Assembly: GCA_036659415.1 (NCBI GenBank)
Contig: JAVXCQ010000007.1
Location: 10,361 to 74,360, forward strand
Direction of reading: 5' to 3'
DNA: 64,000 nucleotides
Source of the DNA: JAVXCQ01 sp036659415
Lineage (GTDB): Bacteria; Bacillota; Negativicutes; Acidaminococcales; Acidaminococcaceae
Both the position numbers and the translations under genes were made by a program. Under the pieces are notes generated by a model, which saw nothing but the letters and a program-made list of their open reading frames with translations, was not told where the DNA came from and made no database searches. Each line of letters begins with the position of its first letter. The stretch's first letter is position 1. Positions 34,921-43,098 of this stretch are shown one piece after another.

Positions 34921-35793
34921 ATGCAAATGCTGCTGGGCATCTTTCCTAATTTAGATAAAATCAGCGTATGCGAGAACTTGCCACACATTGTGACCTCTTG
35001 CCGGCAATTGGGGATAGAACCTTGCTTACCGCAGGAAATTGCTCAAAATTATGCTTGCCGAGCTTATAGTGTAGAAAATCTTGCTAGTATGCAAAACTTT
35101 GCAGTAGCAATGTCTTTGGGTGGAGATGGCACACTTTTGAGAATGACACACTATACTGCACCTTTGGATATACCTGTTTTTGGCGTCAATTTTGGCAAAT
35201 TAGGTTTTCTCACGGAGGTAGAGCTACCACAGTTAGCAGAATCTTTGCAACGAATTGTTGCCGGTGATTACACTTTGGAGCAACGTAGTATGTTGCAAGC
35301 GAAAATTTTTCAAGAAGCACGTAAAATAGTAGAAGTACAGGCTCTTAATGATATAGTTTTAGCTAAAGGACATTTTTCTCGATTAGCACGTTTAAGTGTA
35401 AAAATTGGCGGACAAAAATCAGCTAATTACCCTTCTGATGGTTTAATTGTGGCTACGGCTACAGGCTCTACCGCTTACTCCTTGGCGGCTGGTGGTCCTA
35501 TTGTTTATCCGGGGCTGGATGTTAGTATCCTTACACCTATTTGTGCACATGCCCTGCATACAAGACCACTATTAATTCCTATGGCCGAGCAGATAGAGAT
35601 CAAAGCATTACCACCTTATGAAGAATTGCTATTATCTGCCGATGGTGTGATTATAAAAAGCTTAGCAGAGGATGAAAGAGTAGTTATTAAAAAAAGTCCT
35701 TGTAGCACACGCTTTATTCGCATTAACCCCTTAACTTATTATGAAACCTGGCAACAAAAATTGCGTAGGGGTGAAGATAGTACTAAATTCTAA
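34921..35793 (+). CDS. nadK: NAD kinase
   Basis: NAD kinase, 290 residues, phosphorylates NAD to NADP in the cytoplasm. The phosphate-donor motif is GGDGT (residues 67-71), and the second conserved part is YPSDGLIVATATGSTAYSLAAGGP with the NE/D-type NAD contacts upstream. AAGGGAGA lies six bases before ATG 34921, two bases after the tlyA stop. In Bacillus the recN cluster has no nadK between yqxC and ahrC, but this insertion is common in clostridia and Negativicutes. Confidence 0.95.
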   Translation: MQMLLGIFPNLDKISVCENLPHIVTSCRQLGIEPCLPQEIAQNYACRAYSVENLASMQNFAVAMSLGGDGTLLRMTHYTAPLDIPVFGVNFGKLGFLTEVELPQLAESLQRIVAGDYTLEQRSMLQAKIFQEARKIVEVQALNDIVLAKGHFSRLARLSVKIGGQKSANYPSDGLIVATATGSTAYSLAAGGPIVYPGLDVSILTPICAHALHTRPLLIPMAEQIEIKALPPYEELLLSADGVIIKSLAEDERVVIKKSPCSTRFIRINPLTYYETWQQKLRRGEDSTKF

Positions 35794-35814
35794 AGGAATG
35801 ACGAGGTGCAGGCT

Positions 35815-36264
35815 ATGAAGCTTACAAGACATGAAAAAATCAAAGAAATAGTGGAAAAACAAATGATTGAAACACAATACGACTTAGCACGAACCCTGCG
35901 TGCTAATGGCATTGATGTAACGCAAGCCACTGTTTCTAGGGATATTAAGGAGCTTATGCTGATCAAAGTCCCTGATGCAACCGGACGCTATCGTTATGCT
36001 TTTCCTAAAGAGCACGGCAGTATGTTGACGCAGGGGAGGCTTGAAAGAACTTTTCAAGACTCCATTGTTAGCATTCGTATTTCTGAGAATCTGGTGGTCA
36101 TTCGCACTTTGCCAGGAACAGCGCAAGCAGTAGCCTATGCCGTTGATTATATGAAATGGCCGGAAGTTTTGGGAACCGTAGCTGGTGATGATACTATTTT
36201 TGTAGCAATAGACGCACAAAAAAACCTTGAGGTTTTTACGAACCGTCTAAATGCTCATATCTAA
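35815..36264 (+). CDS. argR: Arginine repressor ArgR/AhrC
   Basis: ArgR, 149 residues, hexameric arginine-dependent repressor of biosynthesis and activator of catabolism. The winged helix shows LTRHEKIKEIVEKQ, TVSRDIKEL in the recognition region, and the C-terminal arginine-binding domain has GTAQAVAYAVD and the GDDT motif (AGDDTIFVA). ATG 35815 is chosen because GAGGTG ends six bases before it; the frame extends three codons to a GTG that overlaps that ribosome site. It overlaps the possible early starts of recN. Confidence 0.94.
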   Translation: MKLTRHEKIKEIVEKQMIETQYDLARTLRANGIDVTQATVSRDIKELMLIKVPDATGRYRYAFPKEHGSMLTQGRLERTFQDSIVSIRISENLVVIRTLPGTAQAVAYAVDYMKWPEVLGTVAGDDTIFVAIDAQKNLEVFTNRLNAHI

Positions 36265-36283
36265 CGACAAAGCAGGTGACACG

Positions 36284-37984
36284 ATGTTAATGTCTTTGCA
36301 TGTTCATAACTTTGCTTTGATTGAGGATGCTGTCATTGAGTTTACTCCGGGTTTTAATGTTTTTACAGGAGAAACCGGTGCAGGTAAATCAATTTTAATT
36401 GATGCTTTTGGTATTGCTTTAGGCAATCGGGCATCAGCCGAATATATCCGCACAGGTGCGGACGCTTTTTGGGTACAAGCAGTGTTTGACCTGACTGATA
36501 ACGAGGGAATTAAAGCACTACTTGATGAGCAAGGTATTGATTGTCAAGAGGACACTTTGTTTTTACGGCGGCGGATTGGTGCTAATGGCAAAAATCAAGC
36601 TACGATCAATGGGGTGCAAGTACCACTTAATCTTTTGCATAGCGTAAGTGAAGTGTTGGTGGATATTCATGGCCAACATGAAAACCAGCAACTACTAAAA
36701 ATAGGGGCTTCTTTAGTTTTGATTGATTTGTTCGGAGGGGAAGAACTAGCCCAAGTTTTGCAAACTTATCAAAAAACTTATCAGGAATATCTGCAAGTAA
36801 CACAAGTTTTAGCGGCACTCAAAAATCAAAATGAACATCGAGAAGCCTTACTAGAGCGCTTGGAGTGGGAAGTGCAGGAAATTGAGGAAGCACAACTCAA
36901 AATTGGCGAAGAAGAACAATTACAAACTGAAGCTAAACAACTAACTAACAGCAGTAAGATTATGGAAGCGGCTGCTGATGCCTACCATTTCCTTAATGGT
37001 GATGAAGAAGGTTTTAATGGTGCGTTGTTAAATCTTGATGCTGCTCGTAATAAAATAGCGAGCGTGCAACAATACGATGTCAAATTGCAAGAACTTTTCA
37101 CCATGTTGGATAGTACCTGGTTAACCCTGGAAGAAACACGTAGAACGCTAGGAGAATACTTAAGTAACGATAATTTAAATCCGGAACGCTTGGATGAGGT
37201 CCAAGAAAGATTGGATTTGCTTTACAAATTGAAGAAAAAATATGGTGGTAACGTTGAAACCATTTTGGAATATCTACAGCAAACAACCAGAGAACGAGAT
37301 GAATTAGCGTTACTGGATGAAAATATTAATAAAAAAGAAAAAGAATGCCATTTATTAAGAGCAGTGTTAACTAAACAAGCCACTGTTTTAAACCAAGTGA
37401 GAACAGTAAAGGCTAGTGAGTTTACGGCTTTAGTTACCACCCATATTAAGGATTTAGCCATGGAACAGGGACGCTTTTTGGCTGAATTTACTACTAAAAA
37501 AGATTTTGGCAGTTCCGGGTGCGATGAGGTAGTTTTCTTATTTACGGCCAATTTGGGTCAAGAACCTAAATCCTTGCTCAAAGTAGCTTCCGGAGGGGAA
37601 TTATCGAGGGTGGCATTGGCTATTAAAACGGTGTTATTAGAAAAATCCGGGGTGCCGACTATGGTTTTTGATGAAATTGACACTGGGGTAGGCGGCATAA
37701 CTGCACAAAAAATGGCTGAAAAAATTGCTATTATTGCCAAACGACGTCAAGTTTTATGTATTACGCATTTAGCACAAATAGCGTGTTTTGCGGATAATCA
37801 TCTCTATATTGAAAAAACAGTTAATGCCGGTCAAACGATAACGGCAGTGAAGTGCTTAGATGCCAAAGCCCGGACGGACGAAATTATGCGCATGACAGGC
37901 GGTAGTAATGCAACCAGCGTGGCCAGGGAAAATGCCGAACAATTATTAGCAATGGCGGAGGCTACTAAAATAGCGCTAAAGTAA
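36284..37984 (+). CDS. recN: DNA repair protein RecN
   Basis: SMC-like ATPase RecN, about 566 residues, acts early at double-strand breaks. Walker A is GETGAGKS (about residues 29-36); a long coiled coil fills about 160-375; the ABC signature is ASGGELSRVALAIK and Walker B is TMVFDEIDTGVGG near residue 460. ATG 36284 follows AGGTGA; ATG 36290 is an alternative. In spore formers spoIVB and spo0A generally follow recN; here a Nudix gene follows after 45 bases. Confidence 0.95.
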   Translation: MLMSLHVHNFALIEDAVIEFTPGFNVFTGETGAGKSILIDAFGIALGNRASAEYIRTGADAFWVQAVFDLTDNEGIKALLDEQGIDCQEDTLFLRRRIGANGKNQATINGVQVPLNLLHSVSEVLVDIHGQHENQQLLKIGASLVLIDLFGGEELAQVLQTYQKTYQEYLQVTQVLAALKNQNEHREALLERLEWEVQEIEEAQLKIGEEEQLQTEAKQLTNSSKIMEAAADAYHFLNGDEEGFNGALLNLDAARNKIASVQQYDVKLQELFTMLDSTWLTLEETRRTLGEYLSNDNLNPERLDEVQERLDLLYKLKKKYGGNVETILEYLQQTTRERDELALLDENINKKEKECHLLRAVLTKQATVLNQVRTVKASEFTALVTTHIKDLAMEQGRFLAEFTTKKDFGSSGCDEVVFLFTANLGQEPKSLLKVASGGELSRVALAIKTVLLEKSGVPTMVFDEIDTGVGGITAQKMAEKIAIIAKRRQVLCITHLAQIACFADNHLYIEKTVNAGQTITAVKCLDAKARTDEIMRMTGGSNATSVARENAEQLLAMAEATKIALK

Positions 37985-38029
37985 TAGTTGCAGTAAAGTT
38001 TTAACTTTGAACAAGAGAGGGGTAGCAGG

Positions 38030-38590
38030 GTGCAAAGAATTAATCAAGATAATTTAGATGAAAAATTTCTAGCCTCTAAGGTAGGTTTTACTGGTAAATT
38101 ATTAACAGTTCGTGTTGATACCGTTCTTTTACCTAATGGAGTAGCTGCCACTCGTGAAGTCATTCATCATCCTGGTGCCGTTTGTATCTTGCCGGTACTA
38201 GATAATGGTGACATCATTTTTGTGAAGCAGTTTCGTTATCCGGTGCAGTCAGTAATGTATGAATTACCAGCTGGTAAATTGGATGCTGGTGAAAAACCAG
38301 AGCAGTGTGCAGCAAGAGAATTATCTGAGGAAACTGGCTTTCGGGCTGGCACACTAGAGAAACTGACTAGTATTGTTACGACACCTGGTTTTACTGATGA
38401 AGTCATTCATTTATATGTTGCAAGTGAGCTCACTAAGTTTCAACAACATACTGATGCCGATGAGTTTATTGAAATCGTTACACTGACACCAGCACAAGTA
38501 GAGCGTATGCTATGGACAGAAGAAATTTTTGACGCTAAAACACTTAGTGCTTTGTATTTATATCTGTTAAAAAGAAAAAAGTCTAAATAA
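38030..38590 (+). CDS. nudF: Nudix hydrolase, ADP-ribose pyrophosphatase type
   Basis: Nudix hydrolase of 186 residues, closest to ADP-ribose pyrophosphatases (NudF/YqkG). The Nudix box is complete: G, five residues, E, seven residues, RELSEETGF (about residues 84-106). Upstream residues FVKQFRYP and YELPAGKLD are those of the ADP-ribose group, and PGFTDEVIHLYVA follows the box. It probably turns ADP-ribose into AMP and ribose 5-phosphate. GTG 38030 follows AGAGAGGGG. It stands between recN and spoVS. Confidence 0.88.
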   Translation: MQRINQDNLDEKFLASKVGFTGKLLTVRVDTVLLPNGVAATREVIHHPGAVCILPVLDNGDIIFVKQFRYPVQSVMYELPAGKLDAGEKPEQCAARELSEETGFRAGTLEKLTSIVTTPGFTDEVIHLYVASELTKFQQHTDADEFIEIVTLTPAQVERMLWTEEIFDAKTLSALYLYLLKRKKSK

Positions 38591-38636
38591 CAAGGAACCG
38601 TGGTAGAGATGTATACAGTATAATCCTTGCGTACTG

Positions 38637-38663
38637 GCAGGAATTCTAAAAAATGTACCGAAA
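38637..38663 (+). promoter_or_regulatory. Possible sigma-H-like promoter of spoVS
   Basis: GCAGGAATT (38637-38645), an 11-base spacer and ACCGAAA (38657-38663) match the Bacillus sigma-H consensus RNAGGAWWW-N11-12-RNNGAAT except for the last base. It lies 47 bases before spoVS, which is a sigma-H gene in Bacillus. A TATAAT at 38619 has no partner -35. Tentative. Confidence 0.4.
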
Positions 38664-38710
38664 CTAATTAAAATACAATGGGGATGTAACTTAATTAGGA
38701 GGGGAAAAAT

Positions 38711-38971
38711 ATGGCTGTACTAAAAGTTTCAGCACAATCTAACCCTAATTCTGTAGCCGGTGCAGTGGCAGGTGTTTTGCGAGCCGAAGGTCATGCTGAA
38801 TTACAGGCAATTGGGGCTGGTGCGATCAATCAAGCTGTAAAGGCGGTAGCTATTGCTAGAGGTTTTGTAGCACCACATGGAATGGATTTAATTTGTATCC
38901 CAGCATTTACTGATATTGTCATTGCGAACGAAACAAGAACAGCGATAAAGCTACTAATTGAACCTAGATAA
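38711..38971 (+). CDS. spoVS: Stage V sporulation protein S (SpoVS)
   Basis: SpoVS, 86 residues, a small, highly conserved Alba-like nucleic-acid-binding protein that influences sporulation and septation in Bacillus and also occurs in many non-sporulating bacteria. It begins with the family MAVLKVSAQSNPNSVAGAVAGVLR and continues with GAINQAVKAVAIARGF and IPAFTDI. AGGAGGGG is an excellent ribosome site seven bases before ATG 38711. It stands alone between a 120-base spacer and a two-way terminator. Confidence 0.95.
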   Translation: MAVLKVSAQSNPNSVAGAVAGVLRAEGHAELQAIGAGAINQAVKAVAIARGFVAPHGMDLICIPAFTDIVIANETRTAIKLLIEPR

Positions 38972-38986
38972 AGTTCTTGCTATTAT

Positions 38987-39038
38987 AAAAAACCAAAGAA
39001 CCATATAACCCTCAGGTTATATGGTTCTTTGGTTTTTT
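38987..39038. terminator. Bidirectional terminator between spoVS and the aminotransferase
   Basis: Perfect 24-bp stem (38987-39010 with 39015-39038), loop CTCA. It begins with six A and ends with six T, so it works as an intrinsic terminator on both strands, matching the convergent genes on either side. Confidence 0.95.
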
Positions 39039-39062
39039 ATGTGATTTAGGCTGCGCTACAAC

Positions 39063-40247
39063 TTATTTAATGGTATGTTTAGTAATAAAGCGAGCGATGC
39101 GCTTTAGTGCTTCCCGTAAAGTTACTTCACTGTAAGCATAAGAGCAACGGATGAAACCCTCACCGCTAGCACCAAAAATATTACCGGGAATAACTAAAAC
39201 TTCTTCTTCAGCTAAAAGCTTTTCAACAAAGTCCATACTGCTTAACCCGGTTTTTTTGATACAAGGGAAAACATAGAAGGCACCTTCTGGAGCATAGAGA
39301 GGAAGCTCCATTGCCTTGAAGCCTTCAATCATAATACCACGACGGTTGTCATATTCAGCTACCATATTTTTAACATCTTGAGCACAATACTTCAAAGCTG
39401 CGATAGCTCCGACTTGGGCAGTAACATTAGGGCAGAGAATTATTTGTTGGTGCAAAAGATTAATGGCATCGATAATGGCGGCAGGAGCCATCATATAGCC
39501 AAGCCTAAGACCGGTCATGGCATAAGCTTTGGAGAAGCCGTTAAGAACGATAGTGCGGTCTTTAAACTCGGTATAAGAAGTGAACATGGTGTGCTTTTTG
39601 CCATTATAAGTTAAATGAGCATACAGTTCATCTGAAATAATTACAAGGTTATGTTGCACGGCCCAATCGCCAAGCATTTTGATTTCCTCTTTGGAAATGA
39701 CGGCACCTGTTGGGTTGTTAGGATATCCAAGCATGATGGCACGGGTTCGCGGGGTGACGGCTTTTTCTAAAGCTTCCAGTGTTGGTACAAAGTTGTTTTC
39801 GATAAAAGTTTCTACGACTACTGGTTTGCCACCGGCAAGGATAATACAGGCTTTGTTAGAAATATAACAAGGTTCAGGAATAATGATTTCGTCACCAGGG
39901 GTGGTAATGGCCGTAATAGCACAATAAAGAGCTTCACTGACACCGACGGAAACTAATATTTCCGAGCGCGGATCATATTGTACACCATAATTTTTAAAAA
40001 TATCGTCCGCAATAGCTTCTCGTAGCTCTAACATACCCAAGGTGGAAGTATATTTGTTTTGACCGGCTTTGATACTATTAATACAAGCATCACGTACGGG
40101 GTGGGGAAGAGCAAAGTCCGGTTCCCCCACACTGAGGGGAATGATATTAGGATTGTTGGCGGTGATTTCCATAAATTTGGATAAACCAGATGCCGGTAAA
40201 GCTTTGATAGCTGGAGAAACGACTGCATTAAAATCAAATGTTGACAT
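39063..40247 (-). CDS. Class I/II PLP-dependent aminotransferase (candidate alanine transaminase)
   Basis: Fold-type I aminotransferase of 394 residues, aspartate/alanine transaminase group I-gamma. The PLP lysine is K240 in FSKAYAMTG; NPTG (178-181), the aspartate of SDELY (D206) and a final arginine in EGFIRCSY are also present. The substrate cannot be read from the protein alone; the T-box leader upstream has a candidate GCC (alanine) specifier, which would fit pyruvate-to-alanine amination. The ATG at 40247 follows AAAGGTAGG by nine bases. It is the only minus-strand gene of the window. Confidence 0.9.
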   Translation of the reverse strand: MSTFDFNAVVSPAIKALPASGLSKFMEITANNPNIIPLSVGEPDFALPHPVRDACINSIKAGQNKYTSTLGMLELREAIADDIFKNYGVQYDPRSEILVSVGVSEALYCAITAITTPGDEIIIPEPCYISNKACIILAGGKPVVVETFIENNFVPTLEALEKAVTPRTRAIMLGYPNNPTGAVISKEEIKMLGDWAVQHNLVIISDELYAHLTYNGKKHTMFTSYTEFKDRTIVLNGFSKAYAMTGLRLGYMMAPAAIIDAINLLHQQIILCPNVTAQVGAIAALKYCAQDVKNMVAEYDNRRGIMIEGFKAMELPLYAPEGAFYVFPCIKKTGLSSMDFVEKLLAEEEVLVIPGNIFGASGEGFIRCSYAYSEVTLREALKRIARFITKHTIK

Positions 40248-40292
40248 GATAGAAAACCTACCTTTCAAATTTTAACAAAATGAAATGACCAT

Positions 40293-40520
40293 AAAAAAAA
40301 GCGCCCATGCAATTGCTTGCAGGACGAAATATTCGTGGTACCACCTGAATTTAATTGGATAAAAGGAATCCAATACTCATTGTGTCCGTTATCGCTGACA
40401 GCGGTATATTCATCATATACAAACTTAGGGGTGGCTTGCAAATTATCTCTTCTGCCGACTTGCACCAAATGTCAGCTCTCTGTAGTATTGAGGTCTTTGC
40501 TTCTTCCCATCATCGTTTTT
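40293..40520 (-). promoter_or_regulatory. T-box leader of the aminotransferase gene
   Basis: tRNA-sensing leader read on the minus strand. The conserved T-box core GGTGGTACCACG lies at 40345-40334. Stem I begins near 40513 (GATGGGAAGAAGC) and has the apical AGAGAGC and GGTGCAA elements. The specifier loop, between GCAAA/TTTGC and GGG/CCC pairings, reads AAGCCA. By alignment with other T-boxes GCC (40435-40433, alanine) is the likeliest specifier, but AGC or CCA cannot be excluded. A terminator hairpin (CGTCCTGC with GCATGGGCG) with eight T ends at 40293. A possible promoter is TTGCTT-17-TAAATT (40569-40541). Confidence 0.88.
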
Positions 40521-40645
40521 CTCTTTATTAAACTTTCTTAAATTTATCATATGCTAAGAAAATAAGCAAGACTTTTTTTTGTACATATTATTACAAAAAT
40601 TTAGACTAGAAAGTCGCTACTTTGCATAAAAACAAGAATTAAGTG

Positions 40646-40674
40646 TTGTTTCAAAATCTTATTTATGATATAAT
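40646..40674 (+). promoter_or_regulatory. Promoter of the rpsB-tsf operon
   Basis: TTGTTT (40646-40651), 17-base spacer, TATAAT (40669-40674), divergent from the aminotransferase T-box leader. Transcription would start at about 40681, leaving a leader of about 100 bases. The stretch 40521-40645 holds only the possible minus-strand promoter and AT-rich sequence. Confidence 0.75.
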
Positions 40675-40699
40675 TGCTTTCAGTTCAGATAACACACGC

Positions 40700-40745
40700 A
40701 GAGTATAGCGCTAACTGTCCGATGAAGATCGGTTATGGCGAAAAG
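40700..40745 (+). promoter_or_regulatory. Structured leader of rpsB, possible S2 autoregulatory site
   Basis: In the leader, CCGAT / ATCGG (40719-40723 with 40728-40732, loop GAAG) forms a hairpin, flanked by CGCTAAC (40709-40715), which can pair with TTATGGCG (40733-40740) apart from a small bulge. Leaders of rpsB are often bound by S2; whether this one is such an element is an inference. Confidence 0.45.
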
Positions 40746-40779
40746 ATATCTGCGGAGGAAAAAACAGGAGGAATTAAAA

Positions 40780-41517
40780 ATGGCAATTATTTCTATGAAA
40801 CAACTACTTGAAGCAGGTGTTCATTTTGGACATCAAACACGTCGCTGGAATCCTAAGATGGCACCGTACATCTTTACAGAAAGAAACGGTATCTACATTA
40901 TCGATCTACAAAAGACGGTAAAAAAAGTTGAAGAAGCCTACAACTTCATTCGTGAGGTTGCTGCTCGCGGCGAAAACATTCTTTTCGTTGGTACTAAAAA
41001 ACAAGCTCAAGACGCAATGCGTGATGAAGCTCTTCGTTGCAATATGTATTTTGTTAACGAAAGATGGCTTGGCGGCATGATGACTAACTTTAATACTATT
41101 CAAAATCGTATTAAACGTCTACGTCAATTGGAAGAAATGGAAGCAGCAGGTACTTTTGAAGTACTTACTAAAAAAGAAGTTATGGGCCTTCGTCATGAAA
41201 TGGAAAGATTGACTAAATTTCTAGGCGGCATTAAAGATATGAAAAAATTGCCGGGTGCACTCTTTATTGTTGACCCACGCAAAGAACACATCGCTGTCTT
41301 AGAAGCGCATAAACTAAATATTCCTATCGTAGCAACTGTTGATACTAACTGTGATCCTGATGAAATTGATCATGTTATCCCTGCTAATGACGATGCAATC
41401 CGTGCGGTTAAACTTTTGACTGCAAAAATGGCAGACGCTGTTTTAGAAGGTCGTCAAGGCCTGCAAACTGCAAAAAATGCAGAGGCAGAAGCAGCAACCG
41501 CAGAGGATGCTGAATAA
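40780..41517 (+). CDS. rpsB: 30S ribosomal protein S2
   Basis: Ribosomal protein S2, 245 residues, binds 16S rRNA late in 30S assembly on the solvent side of the head. The family start ISMKQLLEAGVHFGHQTRRWNPKM and the segments NERWLGGMMTNF and IPIVATVDTNCDPD are clear. AGGAGGAA lies before ATG 40780; the frame is open 15 codons further back into the leader hairpin, but no ribosome site supports this. tsf follows in the same operon, the universal pairing. Confidence 0.97.
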   Translation: MAIISMKQLLEAGVHFGHQTRRWNPKMAPYIFTERNGIYIIDLQKTVKKVEEAYNFIREVAARGENILFVGTKKQAQDAMRDEALRCNMYFVNERWLGGMMTNFNTIQNRIKRLRQLEEMEAAGTFEVLTKKEVMGLRHEMERLTKFLGGIKDMKKLPGALFIVDPRKEHIAVLEAHKLNIPIVATVDTNCDPDEIDHVIPANDDAIRAVKLLTAKMADAVLEGRQGLQTAKNAEAEAATAEDAE

Positions 41518-41552
41518 TAAACAAACATTTACATATTGAGGAGGATTTTCTT

Positions 41553-42203
41553 ATGGCTGAAATTACTGCTGCTTTAGTAAAAGAACTGCGCGAACGTACA
41601 GGGGCAGGGATGATGGACTGCAAAAAAGCCTTGACTGAAACTGCCGGCGATGTTGATAAAGCTATTGACTTCTTGCGTGAAAAAGGTTTAGCCGCTGCTG
41701 CTAAAAAAGCTGGGCGTGTCGCTGCAGAAGGTTTAGTAGAATCTTATATTCATGGTGCTGGGCGCATTGGCGTCTTGGTAGAAGTGAATTGTGAAACTGA
41801 CTTTGTTGCGAAAACTGATGGTTTTAAAACTTTAGTTAAAGATATTGCTATGCATATCGCAGCTGCTAATCCTGCATATTTGAAACGTGATGAAGTTCCA
41901 ACTGCTGAACTTGACCATGAAAAAGAAGTTCTTTCCGAGCAAGCTCGGAATGAAGGTAAACCAGAAAAAATTATCGAAAAAATGGTTGTTGGTCGTATTG
42001 AAAAATACTACAAAGAAGTTTGTCTTTTGGATCAAGAATTCGTTAAAGATCCTAGCAAAACCATCACGGATTTGATTACTGAAAATATTGCTAAAATTGG
42101 TGAAAACATTTCTATTCGTCGTTTTGTCCGTTTCCAATTGGGCGAAGGTATCGAAAAGAAAACCACTGACTTTGCTGCTGAAGTAATGTCTTTCGTAAAA
42201 TAA
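41553..42203 (+). CDS. tsf: Elongation factor Ts (short form)
   Basis: EF-Ts, 216 residues, exchanges GDP for GTP on EF-Tu. It has the UBA-like N-terminus (LVKELRERTGAGMMDCKKAL) and the TDFVAKTD nucleotide-exchange motif. It is shorter than the Bacillus and E. coli proteins (about 285-293), carrying a reduced core domain as in Thermus and chloroplast forms. GAGGAGG precedes ATG 41553. A strong terminator follows, so rpsB-tsf is one operon separated from pyrH. Confidence 0.96.
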   Translation: MAEITAALVKELRERTGAGMMDCKKALTETAGDVDKAIDFLREKGLAAAAKKAGRVAAEGLVESYIHGAGRIGVLVEVNCETDFVAKTDGFKTLVKDIAMHIAAANPAYLKRDEVPTAELDHEKEVLSEQARNEGKPEKIIEKMVVGRIEKYYKEVCLLDQEFVKDPSKTITDLITENIAKIGENISIRRFVRFQLGEGIEKKTTDFAAEVMSFVK

Positions 42204-42215
42204 TAATTAGCTATA

Positions 42216-42249
42216 AATAAGAGAACACAAAAGTGTTCTCTTATTTTTT
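42216..42249 (+). terminator. Intrinsic terminator after tsf
   Basis: Perfect 13-bp stem AATAAGAGAACAC / GTGTTCTCTTATT, loop AAAA, T run to 42248. The 120 bases between it and pyrH contain a TAGAAT at 42329 without a good -35. Confidence 0.92.
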
Positions 42250-42372
42250 GAGAAAAAAGCCTAAACCGCCTAATTTTTAAAATTTGCAAAAAAGTAGCAA
42301 TTTTTAAAGAGGAAAAACGTAATCTGTGTAGAATTTAAACTTGAAGAGAAGATGTAACGGGGAGGCATATAA

Positions 42373-43098
42373 GTGGAAGAAACTAAAAAATTTAAACGCG
42401 TAATCCTAAAATTGAGTGGTGAAGCTCTAGCTGGAGATAAGGGCTATGGTATAGACCCAGAGGTCGTGGATTCTATTGCTCGGCAAATTCAAGAAGTCTT
42501 AGCCAGTGGATTAGAAGTTGCTGTGGTGAATGGCGGTGGCAATATTTGGCGTGGACTTTCAGGAAGTGCCAAAGGTATGGATAGGGCAACTGCTGATTAT
42601 ATGGGTATGCTGGCAACCGTTATTAACTCACTTGCGTTACAAGATGCTTTGGAAAACAGAGGCGTGGCTACTAGGGTACAGACCGCTATTGAAATGCGGC
42701 AAATTGCAGAACCGTATATTCGTAGACGTGCAATCAGACATATGGAAAAAGCCAGAGTTGTAATTTTTGCAGCCGGCACGGGCAATCCTTACTTTTCTAC
42801 TGATACAACGGCTGCTTTAAGAGCGGCTGAAATTGAAGCAGATGTAATTTTGATGGCCAAAAAAGGTGTAGATGGAGTTTACGATAGCGATCCTGCCAAA
42901 AATCCCCAAGCTAAAAAGTTTGAAAAATTGGATTACATTGAAGTAATTCAAAAAAATCTCGGCGTCATGGATTCAACGGCTATTAGTTTATGTATGGATA
43001 ATAAGTTACCTATTGTTGTGTTTAACATTGATGTACCGGGCAATATTTTGCGTGCGGCTTCAGGTGAACACATAGGAACTTTAGTAGGAGGTATTTAA
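42373..43098 (+). CDS. pyrH: UMP kinase
   Basis: PyrH, 241 residues, hexameric bacterial UMP kinase of the amino-acid-kinase fold, making UDP for pyrimidine nucleotides. Motifs: KLSGEALAG (phosphate loop), VNGGGNIWRG, RATADYMGMLATVINSLALQ (UMP site) and VDGVYDSDP. GTG 42373 follows GGGGAGG. frr begins one base after its stop, with an AGGAGG ribosome site inside the end of pyrH. The pyrH-frr pairing is almost universal. Confidence 0.97.
   Translation: MEETKKFKRVILKLSGEALAGDKGYGIDPEVVDSIARQIQEVLASGLEVAVVNGGGNIWRGLSGSAKGMDRATADYMGMLATVINSLALQDALENRGVATRVQTAIEMRQIAEPYIRRRAIRHMEKARVVIFAAGTGNPYFSTDTTAALRAAEIEADVILMAKKGVDGVYDSDPAKNPQAKKFEKLDYIEVIQKNLGVMDSTAISLCMDNKLPIVVFNIDVPGNILRAASGEHIGTLVGGI

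Noticed and set aside
40317..40541. Small plus-strand open frame of 74 codons
   Set aside because: It overlaps the T-box leader read on the opposite strand and has no ribosome site.
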